Source: an uncultured Pseudomonadota bacterium | GTDB lineage: Bacteria > Pseudomonadota > Gammaproteobacteria > Competibacterales > Competibacteraceae | Direction: 5' to 3' | NCBI GenBank assembly: GCA_903844665.1 | Contig: CAIMUS010000310.1 | Location: 1-61,829 of the forward strand | DNA length: 61,829 nt | Shown: positions 19,456 to 27,864 of the stretch, piece by piece | Numbering within the stretch: position 1 is the first letter of the stretch | Layout of the letters: each line of letters opens with the position of its first letter | Program-made: the position numbers and the translations under genes | Notes under the pieces: model-generated | What the model saw: the letters and a program-made list of their open reading frames with translations, nothing else | The model's database searches: none | What the model was told of the DNA's origin: nothing

Positions 19456-19799
19456 CATGCCCTCAAGTTGTAGAGATTCTTATCCCTGAAAGTCCTAATA
19501 CTGTCAGTATCGTTCCCGGAATTTCAAACACGGTAGTAGATGTCTTGGTTCCTAATAGGCCGGCAGTGATTGAAACTGTGGTAAGAGGGCCGCAAGGTGC
19601 GGCAGGGCCGAAAGGCGATGTGTATATATTTCAACAACTATCTCCCGAATCCGTGCCTTATCGCTATTCACTTTTTCTATTTGGGGAGAAATGGCACATC
19701 CGCCGTTGGAACCCGGCCACACTGACGATAATGACAGCATCCGGCGATACAGGATCATCTACTGCATGGACTAATCGTGTTAATCTTACCTACTCTTGA
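19452..19799 (+). CDS. Short tail protein with a collagen-like stretch
   Basis: A 115-residue protein beginning by ATGA overlap. Residues about 45-55 contain a short Gly-X-Y run (GPQGAAGPKGD), the kind of trimerising linker seen at the start of fibre tips. The C-terminal half carries Trp and Tyr (KWHIRRWNP). Probably a small fibre or an adaptor between the Ig-like protein and the 1,087-residue fibre. Confidence 0.45.
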   Translation: MTCPQVVEILIPESPNTVSIVPGISNTVVDVLVPNRPAVIETVVRGPQGAAGPKGDVYIFQQLSPESVPYRYSLFLFGEKWHIRRWNPATLTIMTASGDTGSSTAWTNRVNLTYS

Positions 19800-19815
19800 C
19801 TTGATGGACTAAAAA

Positions 19816-22800
19816 ATGGCAACCACCGTAACCTATAACACCGCACGGATTAATTTAGGCTATGTTTATCAAGCCTCTTCTGGCGGCACTGTATTTTCTG
19901 CCAATCTGACAGCGAACGCCGCATTTGATTATTTTTCGGATGCGCCGGCGGTTAATGATGCCATTTATTTTGGAATAACCGGTGCGCCAATTTCCAACAT
20001 ATATCTTAATATCGGAACAGCAATGGCAGGGATAGGGATTGTGCTAGCATGGGAGTGCTATAACGTAGTTACTAGCACGTGGACGGCGCTCCATAACTTG
20101 ACTGACGGGTCGAATGGATTTGCCGTTACTGGTGCGGTACGTGTGCGATTCCCAGTGCAGGCCGGGATGTGGATTGCCCCTGTAAATGGGATAGCATCTA
20201 CAGTCTGGGTGCGCTGTAGGATAGTCTCATTTACCACTGTTACCGAAGGCGGCGCGAATCAAACGACACGCGCTCAGATATCGAATGGGGAGGTAGAGGT
20301 GACCGGATCGTCGGATGGGTCGCCGGCGCATTTTTCAGATATTTACACATATCTGAATTCAAACGCGCCAGAGTGCCTTGCAACTAGCAATGGCAACATC
20401 TACACCTTTCCTTGCTGTTTCTGGAAAATAAGTAGCCGGCTGGTATCCCAAAATGAAGTCATTATGAGCGGTTGCGGTGCTTATCAGGGGAGTTGGAATA
20501 TGTCGTACCTAACAGTTGGAACAAAAGTTGGAACGGATGGCTATGCCCAGGCGTCTTCGTTTTTCTTTTGTGGCTATGCCCAGGCGCGCTTGGTACAGTC
20601 GGACAATACGAAAGTGTATGGTGGCGTTTTTGGATGGGCGCTGCCCACCGTAAATGGACAAAAGCAAACGCAGGCCGGCACCTATCTAAACATGAATGTA
20701 GGCGAGTGGATTAAGCCGACTTTTTTGGGGAGCAGCGGCTATTTCCAGGCATCGCTAGTATCCGATGGGGCCACGATGCCGGGGGGGATTATCTTTAGTT
20801 CATTCCCGTCTCAATTTCCTAGTAATATGAGAATATCAAATACCGGCACAAACGTCGGGCAGCTCTATGGGGTGGGCGCAGTTGGAAATAGCGCGCCAAA
20901 AAATATCACCTACAATGCGCCAACGCAAAGTGTGCTCCATCTCTTTCATTCCAACTCCACTTTTACGTTGGAACTGGTGAATTTCTCACCTGCTCTTTAC
21001 GACCAGTCGGAGACGCTCCCCGTCGGGGTTTCACGTGCGTCGGCTGCCCTAGCCAATGTGACGAAGTGCCTCACATATTTCGGTGGGGTATTTGCGGACG
21101 TGACAAATGCCGCGAATAATGTAACGACAGATGATGTACTGCTTCCCGTTACAGCCGGTGATATTCTTTATCTGTATCATTCATCTGAGGACGCGTATTG
21201 TGGTATCCATTTAGATTTTACGATTACTTCACAAGTTGCTGATGGAGTTTATGTTTGGGAGTATTGGAATGGATCGGTGTGGGTTGCCGTAGAAAACTTT
21301 TATGATACGACGGCTAATTTTACTGTCTCTGGGAGGTGTTATTTGGGTCAAACCGGGACGCTAACATCGACTACCGTAAATGGCGTTGCGGCGCTGTGGT
21401 ACCGGTGTAGGTGCTCCGTATCGGGGACGGGTACGCCGAAATTTAGCCGTGTGCAAATTTCTTCGGTTTCCGTAGGAATTAACACGGCGGCGCGTATTTA
21501 TGAAAAGTACACACTTAATTTAACGTGCATTGGGAATGGCGCCGCAGTGAATGGCGCGCAATTGACTTTTACTGATTCTGCGGGGATAGTGCAAACCGCC
21601 GTTTCCAACTCTAGCGGAATTGTTCCGACAGTAACGGTGCCAAGAAGGTATTTCGCGTTTAATCCATTAGAAACGGACGCAAACTTTAATGTATCAGCAT
21701 ACACGCTGAGTCCGGTGACTGTGAGAGCTAGGAAATACGGGTTTTATGAGAATGTATTAGTTTCAGAGTTTAAAGATAAATTCGTCTCCACTATCACATT
21801 TACACCATATCTTTATCTAGTTGCGACAGAGTCCGCTGCTGGTGCAATGACTGGGATTACAATCACCGGCGCGACGAGTTTAATCCAGGTATCGAGTGCA
21901 CATACGGATCAGGATGTACTGGATAGGGCTAATTGGTGGGCGGAGCAGGCAAGCAATATGGGCTATGCCGTGCCCATCAGGACGCTGGACGGGATCAATA
22001 TCACGGGATCATTCACTCTTGTTTGCTCCAGTTATATTACTTGGATATATCGACATGCTGAGTCAATCCGATTTGATACCCCCGGCACCTATGCGCCGAA
22101 ACTGGGCGTGACAACGCTTACCTTTACGGCGGCGGGAACCTATGACTTGCGGGGCGCAAACCTGGCGGGAACCATTACGCTGGTGAACGCGAGCAGCGGT
22201 AGCGTGATTGTGAAGCTACTTCCGGGGGTGGGTTATGTAAATTCAGGGCCATCCATAACCGTGGTGCTTTCACACGACATTGCCGTTACCGCCCCTAATA
22301 TTCCAGCCGGAGCGAGCGTACTATTGCAGAATATGACATTATCGACGGAGCTTGATCTTGTCACGAATATAGCGGCGGGCGGTTATTCGAAATCGATGAC
22401 AATCGAACCCGGAGGGGGGGCGAGGGTAGGGGATACGTTAACACTGAAAGCGTACCTTAATAGCGGAATGACTTACTCTAAATACTACGAATCAGTTTTT
22501 GTTGTTCAATCTGCCGGCGACGTTGTCATCTCAGCCCCTTGGGAGACATGGCCTGAAGCCAATGAGTTATTGATTGACGGATCGGCAGTGACTGACTTCG
22601 TTGCCGACTATCCCCATATTCAAGTCGACATAAAAGATGGAACCGGAACATGGTGGGGTGCAGAATTGGTTGCGTTTACGTTGTACGTCACCATGCTGCC
22701 GGACGGGATGCGGGAATTTTTCGGAGCATGGACGGCGCAAAACTCAAAGCGGTGGATTGTGGACGTTTCGTTGGCGGATTACCAGATCGATAATTTATCA

Positions 22801-23079
22801 GCGCTGTCGGCGACGCAGTCGGATGACGTGGTGTTGTCTCGATCAGATGGTACGTCGCCTTGTGTCCAGCCAACTACAGGTGGCGGGGGCATTTCTACGG
22901 TGATCGCGAACGATTTGGTGCGGTCATTCTGGGGCGATCCCTACTCCTATCCATCGGGCAGCAAGGGCGCAACTCTGGCAGCGGTCAAGGCGAAGACCGA
23001 CCTGATACCCGCCGATCCTGCAGGCAATTCCGAGGTAGAAACAATTATCCAGCGCAATCTGGCGCTAATGATTCCTTAA
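19816..23079 (+). CDS. Tail fibre / receptor-binding protein
   Basis: A 1,087-residue protein, Thr, Gly and Ser rich and all-beta in appearance. Two diverged copies of one module are visible: residues 20-165 (TANAAFDYFSDAPAVNDAIYF ... VWVRCRIVSF) and residues 400-555 (DILYLYHSSEDAYCGIH ... ALWYRCRCSV). The C terminus (AAVKAKTDLIPADP) is typical of the trimerisation ends of phage fibres. It is the last gene of the late operon before the H-NS-like gene. It most likely binds the host surface; the receptor cannot be told from the sequence. Confidence 0.6.
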   Translation: MATTVTYNTARINLGYVYQASSGGTVFSANLTANAAFDYFSDAPAVNDAIYFGITGAPISNIYLNIGTAMAGIGIVLAWECYNVVTSTWTALHNLTDGSNGFAVTGAVRVRFPVQAGMWIAPVNGIASTVWVRCRIVSFTTVTEGGANQTTRAQISNGEVEVTGSSDGSPAHFSDIYTYLNSNAPECLATSNGNIYTFPCCFWKISSRLVSQNEVIMSGCGAYQGSWNMSYLTVGTKVGTDGYAQASSFFFCGYAQARLVQSDNTKVYGGVFGWALPTVNGQKQTQAGTYLNMNVGEWIKPTFLGSSGYFQASLVSDGATMPGGIIFSSFPSQFPSNMRISNTGTNVGQLYGVGAVGNSAPKNITYNAPTQSVLHLFHSNSTFTLELVNFSPALYDQSETLPVGVSRASAALANVTKCLTYFGGVFADVTNAANNVTTDDVLLPVTAGDILYLYHSSEDAYCGIHLDFTITSQVADGVYVWEYWNGSVWVAVENFYDTTANFTVSGRCYLGQTGTLTSTTVNGVAALWYRCRCSVSGTGTPKFSRVQISSVSVGINTAARIYEKYTLNLTCIGNGAAVNGAQLTFTDSAGIVQTAVSNSSGIVPTVTVPRRYFAFNPLETDANFNVSAYTLSPVTVRARKYGFYENVLVSEFKDKFVSTITFTPYLYLVATESAAGAMTGITITGATSLIQVSSAHTDQDVLDRANWWAEQASNMGYAVPIRTLDGINITGSFTLVCSSYITWIYRHAESIRFDTPGTYAPKLGVTTLTFTAAGTYDLRGANLAGTITLVNASSGSVIVKLLPGVGYVNSGPSITVVLSHDIAVTAPNIPAGASVLLQNMTLSTELDLVTNIAAGGYSKSMTIEPGGGARVGDTLTLKAYLNSGMTYSKYYESVFVVQSAGDVVISAPWETWPEANELLIDGSAVTDFVADYPHIQVDIKDGTGTWWGAELVAFTLYVTMLPDGMREFFGAWTAQNSKRWIVDVSLADYQIDNLSALSATQSDDVVLSRSDGTSPCVQPTTGGGGISTVIANDLVRSFWGDPYSYPSGSKGATLAAVKAKTDLIPADPAGNSEVETIIQRNLALMIP

Positions 23080-23087
23080 AAAAAGCT

Positions 23088-23115
23088 TTGCATCAGTAAA
23101 TCATCATGCTATACT
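23088..23115 (+). promoter_or_regulatory. Sigma-70-type promoter of the H-NS-like gene
   Basis: TTGCAT (23088-23093), 16-base spacer, TATACT (23110-23115). It lies between the fibre gene and the GTG start at 23148, so the H-NS-like gene can be expressed apart from the late operon. An inverted repeat AAACTCC / GGAGTTT (23118-23142) covers the ribosome-binding GGAG and could be an operator or a translational hairpin. Confidence 0.6.
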
Positions 23116-23147
23116 ACAAACTCCTTTAACAGCTTGGAGTTTAAACG

Positions 23148-23582
23148 GTGATTAGCCTTGAAGAGTTCAATTACCAGTTTGATGAGATTCTCTCAACACT
23201 CACCTACCAGGAGGTTATTGCCATCCGTAAAAATATCGACGATTTTGTTGATGCTAAAAAAGATGCTGCCAAAGTTTCCTTGGCAAACCGACTTGCAGAA
23301 GCGCGCAAAGAACTTGAAGCAAAGTTTGATGCCGAAGCCAAAGAAATTGGCGTAGACCTGTTGGCTGAAAATAAGGCGCGGCAGAAAGCGCCCCCGGTCT
23401 ACCAGAACTTGGATGACCCGTCCCAGACCTGGAGCGGGAGAGGGAAGCGGCCTCAGTGGTTCACCAAAAACCTGGCGAACGGCGTGACCGATGAAAGTAT
23501 GCGCATTCCTACCGCTACCGGTACTCCTACCGACACTCCTACCGACACTCCTACCGACACTCCTACCGACACTCCTTTCTAA
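23148..23582 (+). CDS. H-NS-like nucleoid / silencing protein
   Basis: 144 residues from a GTG start. Residues 1-75 are charged helix for oligomerisation (EARKELEAKFDAEAKEIG). Residues 94-105 are TWSGRGKRPQWF, the DNA-binding core of H-NS proteins of the beta-proteobacterial type, with the GRG-like AT-hook loop. The last residues are four to five PTDT repeats from a 12-base tandem repeat. Phage-encoded H-NS homologues can bind AT-rich DNA or dilute host silencing. It has its own promoter and a terminator-like hairpin after it, which fits a separately expressed accessory gene. Confidence 0.8.
   Translation: MISLEEFNYQFDEILSTLTYQEVIAIRKNIDDFVDAKKDAAKVSLANRLAEARKELEAKFDAEAKEIGVDLLAENKARQKAPPVYQNLDDPSQTWSGRGKRPQWFTKNLANGVTDESMRIPTATGTPTDTPTDTPTDTPTDTPF
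23520..23579 (+). repeat. 12-base tandem repeat (ACTCCTACCGAC) in the H-NS-like gene
   Basis: Four to five near-perfect copies encode the PTDT tail. Copy number could change by slippage without shifting the frame. Confidence 0.85.
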
Positions 23583-23594
23583 AAAATGTTCCCT

Positions 23595-23634
23595 AGATCG
23601 GCGCTATCCCCTCCCCCTTCATCAGCGCCGATCT
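23595..23634. terminator. Hairpin between converging late and early transcripts
   Basis: An 11-bp perfect stem (AGATCGGCGCT / AGCGCCGATCT) with an 18-base loop. TTTG follows on the plus strand. On the minus strand a T6 run lies 7-8 bases beyond. The place, between the last plus-strand and the last minus-strand gene, fits a bidirectional terminator. Confidence 0.55.
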
Positions 23635-23690
23635 TTGCCGGCAACGCAGCCCTAAGTGCCAGCCAACGCGACGGGAAAGGTGATAGGAAG

Positions 23691-23948
23691 TCACCTTATC
23701 CCGGCGCGAGTCGGGGACTCAACTTCCTTGGCCAATAAAACTTTGGCGCGTTCAACAGCCAAGCGCTGACTAAGTTGCTCGATAGCCGTCGCTGAATTCC
23801 GCAACAACTCGTCTACATAGGGAGGATTAGATACTCCAGGAGATTGCAGGTATTCATCGATTAAATGTTGCAATACGTCTATGTCAATGTTCATTACAAT
23901 TCTCTCTTTTCCATTCTTCATTAGCAAACTGGCTTTGCCGCCAGACAA
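23691..23948 (-). CDS. Small charged protein, unknown
   Basis: An 85-residue protein, last gene of the early (minus) unit. The body is helical (VLQHLIDEYLQSPG, LRNSATAIEQLSQRLAVERAKV). The last codons lie in an imperfect hairpin of about 17 bp (GCGCCGGGATAAGGTGA with its inverted copy) that ends at the stop codon and may end the transcript. Family unknown. Confidence 0.5.
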   Translation of the reverse strand: MSGGKASLLMKNGKERIVMNIDIDVLQHLIDEYLQSPGVSNPPYVDELLRNSATAIEQLSQRLAVERAKVLLAKEVESPTRAGIR

Positions 23949-23970
23949 GCGCCACCCCTTAATCTGTCCA

Positions 23971-24402
23971 TCATGAAAAGATCAAATGGTATGTAATAGC
24001 CACCACCTGAACAATCATGATGAGTAAGATTATTTTAATCCATTTTCCTTCTATTCTGATGATATTTTCATCCGTCAATAAATTATCATGAATTTTTAAA
24101 ATGCGTATTTCAAACTCTTCCAGCCTTTTTCTTTTTTCATCAAGTCTATTTTTCATTTCATCAATATGATTTTTAATGTGTTGCACGTCAGTTGAGAACT
24201 CTATAGATTCTCGAAGCGCACTGGCAATATCCTTTAATCGTTCCTCTATGCGCTCCTGTGTAGAAGAAACGCTTGCACCCATTCCGGCCAAAAGAATCCT
24301 TATTTCCGCATTTTCCTCAACGAGTTGAGTAAATTTACTGCGAAATTCATTGAACGTATTTATATAAATCTTTTGCCTTTCAGCATCGATAATCGTATCC
24401 AT
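23971..24402 (-). CDS. Tail-anchored coiled-coil membrane protein
   Basis: A 143-residue protein. Residues 10-110 form a long charged coiled coil (ERIEERLKDIASALRES, MKNRLDEKRKRLEEFEIR). The C terminus has one membrane segment (IILLIMIVQVVAITYHLIF), so it is anchored by its tail. Its start touches the end of the next gene upstream. This layout resembles small phage proteins of the DUF1640 type, or a lysis accessory protein. No lysis role can be proved. Confidence 0.5.
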   Translation of the reverse strand: MDTIIDAERQKIYINTFNEFRSKFTQLVEENAEIRILLAGMGASVSSTQERIEERLKDIASALRESIEFSTDVQHIKNHIDEMKNRLDEKRKRLEEFEIRILKIHDNLLTDENIIRIEGKWIKIILLIMIVQVVAITYHLIFS

Positions 24403-24938
24403 TATCTTTTCCTTTTGTAACTCGGAATATTTAATGGGGTTTCATCTTGATCCGATTGGCTTCTTATTTGTCTTTTTATAGACGCCAACTCTTCATTGAC
24501 TTCTATTATCCTTTGCAACGCATCATGAATAGACTTATTACCAGCGATCAGTCCTTCTCCTTGCATCTGCCAACGCCTATCCTGTTCGGCAATCCTGTCT
24601 TGCATCAGTGAAATTTGCCCATTTATAAGTTTCTCTAAATTAGATGAACTGTTCTTTGCTTCCTGTAAGCTCCTTATATCTGAATTGGCGGAAGACACAT
24701 CTGCCACAAGCCGATTTATAAATATATCGTGTTTATTTTGTATGTCTCTTACGTTATTGATCGACATGATTGCGTATCCAACAATCGTTGCCAATAATCC
24801 CAAAAGGAATATAGATATATTTTTAACCCACCAATCTCTTTTGTCATCGGCGCGGCGGAATCGTGAGTTTTCCCGTTTTTCTTCTACACGTTCAACTTCA
24901 GTTATTACCCGCTGCGTGATGGGTTCATCTTCATTCAT
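24402..24938 (-). CDS. Membrane-anchored coiled-coil protein
   Basis: A 178-residue protein. The basic N terminus (RRADDKRDWWVKN) precedes one membrane segment at residues 39-58 (ISIFLLGLLATIVGYAIM). A long coiled coil follows (residues 65-160), then a basic tail. The positive-inside rule puts the N terminus in the cytoplasm and the coil in the periplasm, as in inner-membrane spanins, though it is longer than most. It is paired with the tail-anchored protein downstream. Confidence 0.5.
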   Translation of the reverse strand: MNEDEPITQRVITEVERVEEKRENSRFRRADDKRDWWVKNISIFLLGLLATIVGYAIMSINNVRDIQNKHDIFINRLVADVSSANSDIRSLQEAKNSSSNLEKLINGQISLMQDRIAEQDRRWQMQGEGLIAGNKSIHDALQRIIEVNEELASIKRQIRSQSDQDETPLNIPSYKRKR

Positions 24939-24983
24939 TGGTTTTCCCGTCGCATTGACGCAGTAGGGTATTTCGCAAATGAA

Positions 24984-25201
24984 TCATTTCACGCTCTTGG
25001 CTTCGGCGCCGGGTGGCAGGGTAACGTCGGCTAACTCATTCTTGAGTTCTTCGATGGCTGCCAGAAGGGAAGTCGTGTCATCGCCGATGGCATCCAATTT
25101 TTCAGAAACCACGGTAAGCTTTCCTTCGAGTTGGATAACTGCGTCATTATCTTCTCCAACATGTTGAATATTAACAGGATAAAATAAGAGGGTATTTTCA
25201 T
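24984..25201 (-). other. Two overlapping small reading frames, uncertain
   Basis: An ATG at 25201 with AGG upstream opens a 56-residue frame ending at 25031, with a hydrophobic N terminus (MKIPSYFILLIFN). A second frame, open to 24984, encodes QLEGKLTVVSEKLDAIGDD and ends ADVTLPPGAEAKSVK. It looks more like a real protein but has no ATG, GTG or TTG start near its beginning. Either this is one frameshifted gene, or two nested genes, or only one is real. Confidence 0.3.
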
Positions 25202-25220
25202 GTCATACCTACACCAAAAA

Positions 25221-25409
25221 TTATAGCATATTTTCTTGTTGTATATATCCCGCTCGCCGCTCGGCTTCCCGCTGCGCTCCCCACAAAAGACGGTATTTTC
25301 GGATAGGTCCGGTCACGGTATGGGTCAAAAGGTGATTGTAGTTGTGGTCTCTTGTGATTGTGTAATCATCGCTTACCCATTCGCCGTTTGCTTTCTCACG
25401 CCAGGTCAT
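25221..25409 (-). CDS. Small protein, unknown
   Basis: A 62-residue protein (MTWREKANGEWVSDDYTITR). Its ATG overlaps the stop of the gene upstream (ATGA), which supports translation. The family is not recognised. Confidence 0.5.
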   Translation of the reverse strand: MTWREKANGEWVSDDYTITRDHNYNHLLTHTVTGPIRKYRLLWGAQREAERRAGYIQQENML

Positions 25410-25651
25410 TCCTCTCCCCCCTCCCTTAACCTTTTCTCTTCCTTGATTGTTTCGCTCCAGAATTCCTTTACACTGGGAGGAATGTGTTTATCCTTTGCCA
25501 TCCTTCCTGCTTCCCTGCCGGCCATGAAAGCCTTCCTCATCAATCTCAAGTCGTAAACGCCAATTCGTGTCGCCTTTTGTACCGTTATCCCGACCGCGTT
25601 TAGATACCAGTTTTCAAACTCTTCTTGTGGTGTCATTGCGATTACCTTCAT
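25406..25651 (-). CDS. Small phage protein with FMAGREAG helix
   Basis: 81 residues if it starts at 25651; a start at 25636 (MTPQEEFENWYL) is equally good and has AAGG upstream. The pattern EEFENWYL ... FMAGREAGR is typical of small phage proteins of unknown role that begin with an acidic-aromatic helix. It is coupled to the next gene. Confidence 0.55.
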   Translation of the reverse strand: MKVIAMTPQEEFENWYLNAVGITVQKATRIGVYDLRLMRKAFMAGREAGRMAKDKHIPPSVKEFWSETIKEEKRLREGGEE

Positions 25652-25652
25652 T

Positions 25653-25918
25653 TTAAAACCTAATTTCCAATTGCCCACTTTCCAGTTTTTTTCTTTGCTT
25701 CCTTCCTTCTCGCCGCATTTTAGCGTCGTGGCTATTATGACATTTTTGGCAAAGTGCCGCTAGATTCAGTAAATTTGCAGCTTCTGGATTGTGGTTAAAG
25801 ATATGTGCCACTGTCAATACAACTCGCGACGGTTCTTCGCCCGGTAAAAGCGTACGAATCGGCTCCTAAGTTTCCAGTCTGCCGGGTATCGTGCTTTATT
25901 TTCCGGTCGGATCGGCAT
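25653..25918 (-). pseudogene. Broken small HNH endonuclease
   Basis: The first frame reads MPIRPENKARYPADWKLRSR from an ATG at 25918 and stops early. The second frame, shifted, continues with VVLTVAHIFNHNPEAANLL, then LAALCQKCHNSHD and ends at 25653. Together they are the start and the end of the common small phage HNH protein, but the middle with the first Cys pair is missing and the frame is broken. So it is a decayed gene between the exonuclease and the small gene at 25651. Confidence 0.7.
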
Positions 25919-25922
25919 CGGG

Positions 25923-26645
25923 TTAGAACTTTATTTCCAATTCTTCATTGGTTTTGAGATCGATTAAAAACCCATGATTAACGATCAACCTATACAAATT
26001 GCGGGTAATCATCACGTCATTCAGGCAATAATCGATAACGCTCCCCATCTTCCCTTGCTGCCAATCAATCGGCGCTTTTGCTCCGTTTCCCGTTTTAGAT
26101 TGCAGTCCATTGGCCTTGCAAATAGCGTCCAAGGAATATTCAGCATGAGTTGGATACTGGTATTCTGGACCTAATCCAGCGGCCTTCCATATCTCGCGCA
26201 ATAAATCAATACTTTTACCTACAGGTACAATAATTCCATTAGCTGACAATACCTTGTCATCGAATCCGATCCCATTAAATGTAACAAGTGGATACCGTAA
26301 CTCCAGCAATTGCTGGAACTCGTTGAGGTTATCCTCACAGAATACTCTGAAACGGTCTTCATAAGCATCAAAAGCGCAGACGGCGCTTATCCCCATGTTC
26401 GTATGGTCAGACCAGCCGGTGCAGTATTCGATACCGCGTTGATTTGGATTTTTTCTGTCTGGAATTGCTTTCACTATCTCCAGGTCATACACTAAATAAT
26501 TCATTTCATTCTCTCGGGTTGGTTGTGGAATGGGCGTTAGATCAATCTGTCTAGTCATCTTTGACGCCAACTCTTCCAGATGTTTGACAGCTTCAGCTTG
26601 AAGCCCCTTGCGATTGAATTCATAATACGTGCTACTTTCAGTCAT
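25923..26645 (-). CDS. DEDDy 3'-5' exonuclease (DnaQ/PolB-like)
   Basis: 240 residues from 26645, the start that has GGAGA at the right distance. Motif I is YDLEIV (D54, E56), motif II is in FNGIGFDDK near residue 130, and motif III is YCLNDVM near residue 204. This is the Asp-Glu-Asp-Asp-Tyr set of RNase H-fold exonucleases such as family-B polymerase proofreading domains. No polymerase domain is attached, so it is a stand-alone nuclease for phage replication or recombination. It is next to a PD-(D/E)XK nuclease. Confidence 0.75.
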   Translation of the reverse strand: MTESSTYYEFNRKGLQAEAVKHLEELASKMTRQIDLTPIPQPTRENEMNYLVYDLEIVKAIPDRKNPNQRGIEYCTGWSDHTNMGISAVCAFDAYEDRFRVFCEDNLNEFQQLLELRYPLVTFNGIGFDDKVLSANGIIVPVGKSIDLLREIWKAAGLGPEYQYPTHAEYSLDAICKANGLQSKTGNGAKAPIDWQQGKMGSVIDYCLNDVMITRNLYRLIVNHGFLIDLKTNEELEIKF

Positions 26646-27018
26646 TTTCGTCGTCTCCAAGTGTTTCACAATTAGCATGCCAGACACAGGGTAAATAACC
26701 CCGCCTTTGCACAAGCCATGAACCTCCGTATCCAGGAAGATGGTTTGCTAGAAACCATCGGGCCTTTCTCTTCTTAGCCTGCTCCCTCGCTTGCACTAAA
26801 TGCTTGGGATCGATTAGTTTTACATCTTTCACTTCAACCGCCCAAACAACGCCATCGGGATCAGTAGCGAGTAAGTCTTCTCCGTCCTTACCTTCAGTTG
26901 TCGTTGTCACTTTCCAGTCTCTCGATTCCAACAGCAGTCTAAACTTATACCGTCCATCCCGCCCTTTGTTTCGCCTTCCTTTTGCCGATAGGGTTTTCTT
27001 TTCTTTCACTTCATTCAT
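26638..27018 (-). CDS. PD-(D/E)XK nuclease
   Basis: 126 residues from the ATG at 27018 with GGAG upstream. The motif GKDGEDLLATDPDG followed by VWAVEVKDV gives the acidic residue and the E-X-K of the PD-(D/E)XK fold. The region KHLVQAREQAKKRKARWFLA is the following helix. Small proteins of this type include Holliday-junction resolvase-like and VRR-NUC-like nucleases of phages. Its exact substrate is unknown. It overlaps the exonuclease start. Confidence 0.7.
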   Translation of the reverse strand: MNEVKEKKTLSAKGRRNKGRDGRYKFRLLLESRDWKVTTTTEGKDGEDLLATDPDGVVWAVEVKDVKLIDPKHLVQAREQAKKRKARWFLANHLPGYGGSWLVQRRGYLPCVWHANCETLGDDEND

Positions 27019-27020
27019 AG

Positions 27021-27857
27021 TTATACTCCACAAATTCCTTCGCACTCATTACCGAATAAGTCGGCTTGCCCGTGCTCAGATGCGGTTGATAAGTCAACCA
27101 TATCCAGGTTGACAAGTGATTTATGCAGATAAAGCATTCCTCTAATATTGTGCGTTTTCGCTTTAACCTCCTGTAGATTTTTCTCAAATTCTAGGGCCTT
27201 ATTCCATTCTTCAGGATCCTCTTCTTTCAACCTTCTCCATTCCACGTCGGAATGGAACGGGCAATAGATGCAAGCCGACCGTGGCGGCCTTGGGTATCCG
27301 TGACTTTCAATCCATTTAAGGCAATCACTCCGTCTCATTCCTGCATCAATTAGCGGCCATCTATGCACAATCCACGGCTGTCTTGCCGGTTTCATCCTAT
27401 GCGCTTCGTCTAAGGATATGCCTATCCATTGGGTTACCTTTATCTCTTTCTCTCCTCTCTTTATATTCGCCAATTCTTTTACTTTTTTTTCTATCTGTAA
27501 TATTTTGTAATCATGCGTGCAAACTCTTTGCATAATTCCTTTGCTTCCGTCCCTGTTTTTAACATAAGACGGAATTAATGACCTTGCCCAATCTCCTTTC
27601 TCCGGTTCATTTTTCCTACTCCTAATCCTGAGCATTTCCGCCGTCATATCTCCTTTCGTAACCCGGTAAACAGGAAACGGTAATTGTTTTTCTAGCCAAT
27701 CCAACCAGACATATACCCTCTTAGGCTCCGCTTGCGTATCTGCAAATATAGTCGCATCCGGCATTGGAGTGATTTCTCCCGCCGCAGCCATTAAAGCCAG
27801 AGTTGAACTTTGCACACCTGCGCCCAAACTCAATATCGTTTTCACAATCGTTTTCAC
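27021..27857 (-). CDS. PAPS-reductase-family ATP-pyrophosphatase-like protein
   Basis: About 278 residues. Starts are unclear: GTG at 27857 or 27845, since an ATG further up would overlap the previous gene widely. The N terminus has the nucleotide-binding loop SLGAGVQSSTLAL. Later Cys residues include CTHDYK, and a C-terminal CIYCPFHSD pair could bind a metal or cluster. The family (adenine-nucleotide alpha-hydrolase fold) includes PAPS reductases and DndC-like DNA-sulfur enzymes. Many phages carry it with unknown role; DNA or tRNA modification is possible. Confidence 0.7.
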   Translation of the reverse strand: MKTIVKTILSLGAGVQSSTLALMAAAGEITPMPDATIFADTQAEPKRVYVWLDWLEKQLPFPVYRVTKGDMTAEMLRIRSRKNEPEKGDWARSLIPSYVKNRDGSKGIMQRVCTHDYKILQIEKKVKELANIKRGEKEIKVTQWIGISLDEAHRMKPARQPWIVHRWPLIDAGMRRSDCLKWIESHGYPRPPRSACIYCPFHSDVEWRRLKEEDPEEWNKALEFEKNLQEVKAKTHNIRGMLYLHKSLVNLDMVDLSTASEHGQADLFGNECEGICGV

Positions 27858-27864
27858 AATCTTT

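Noticed and set aside
19600..19625. Collagen-like fibre protein
   Set aside because: Only three Gly-X-Y triplets are present, too few to call a collagen domain; it is kept as a short linker.
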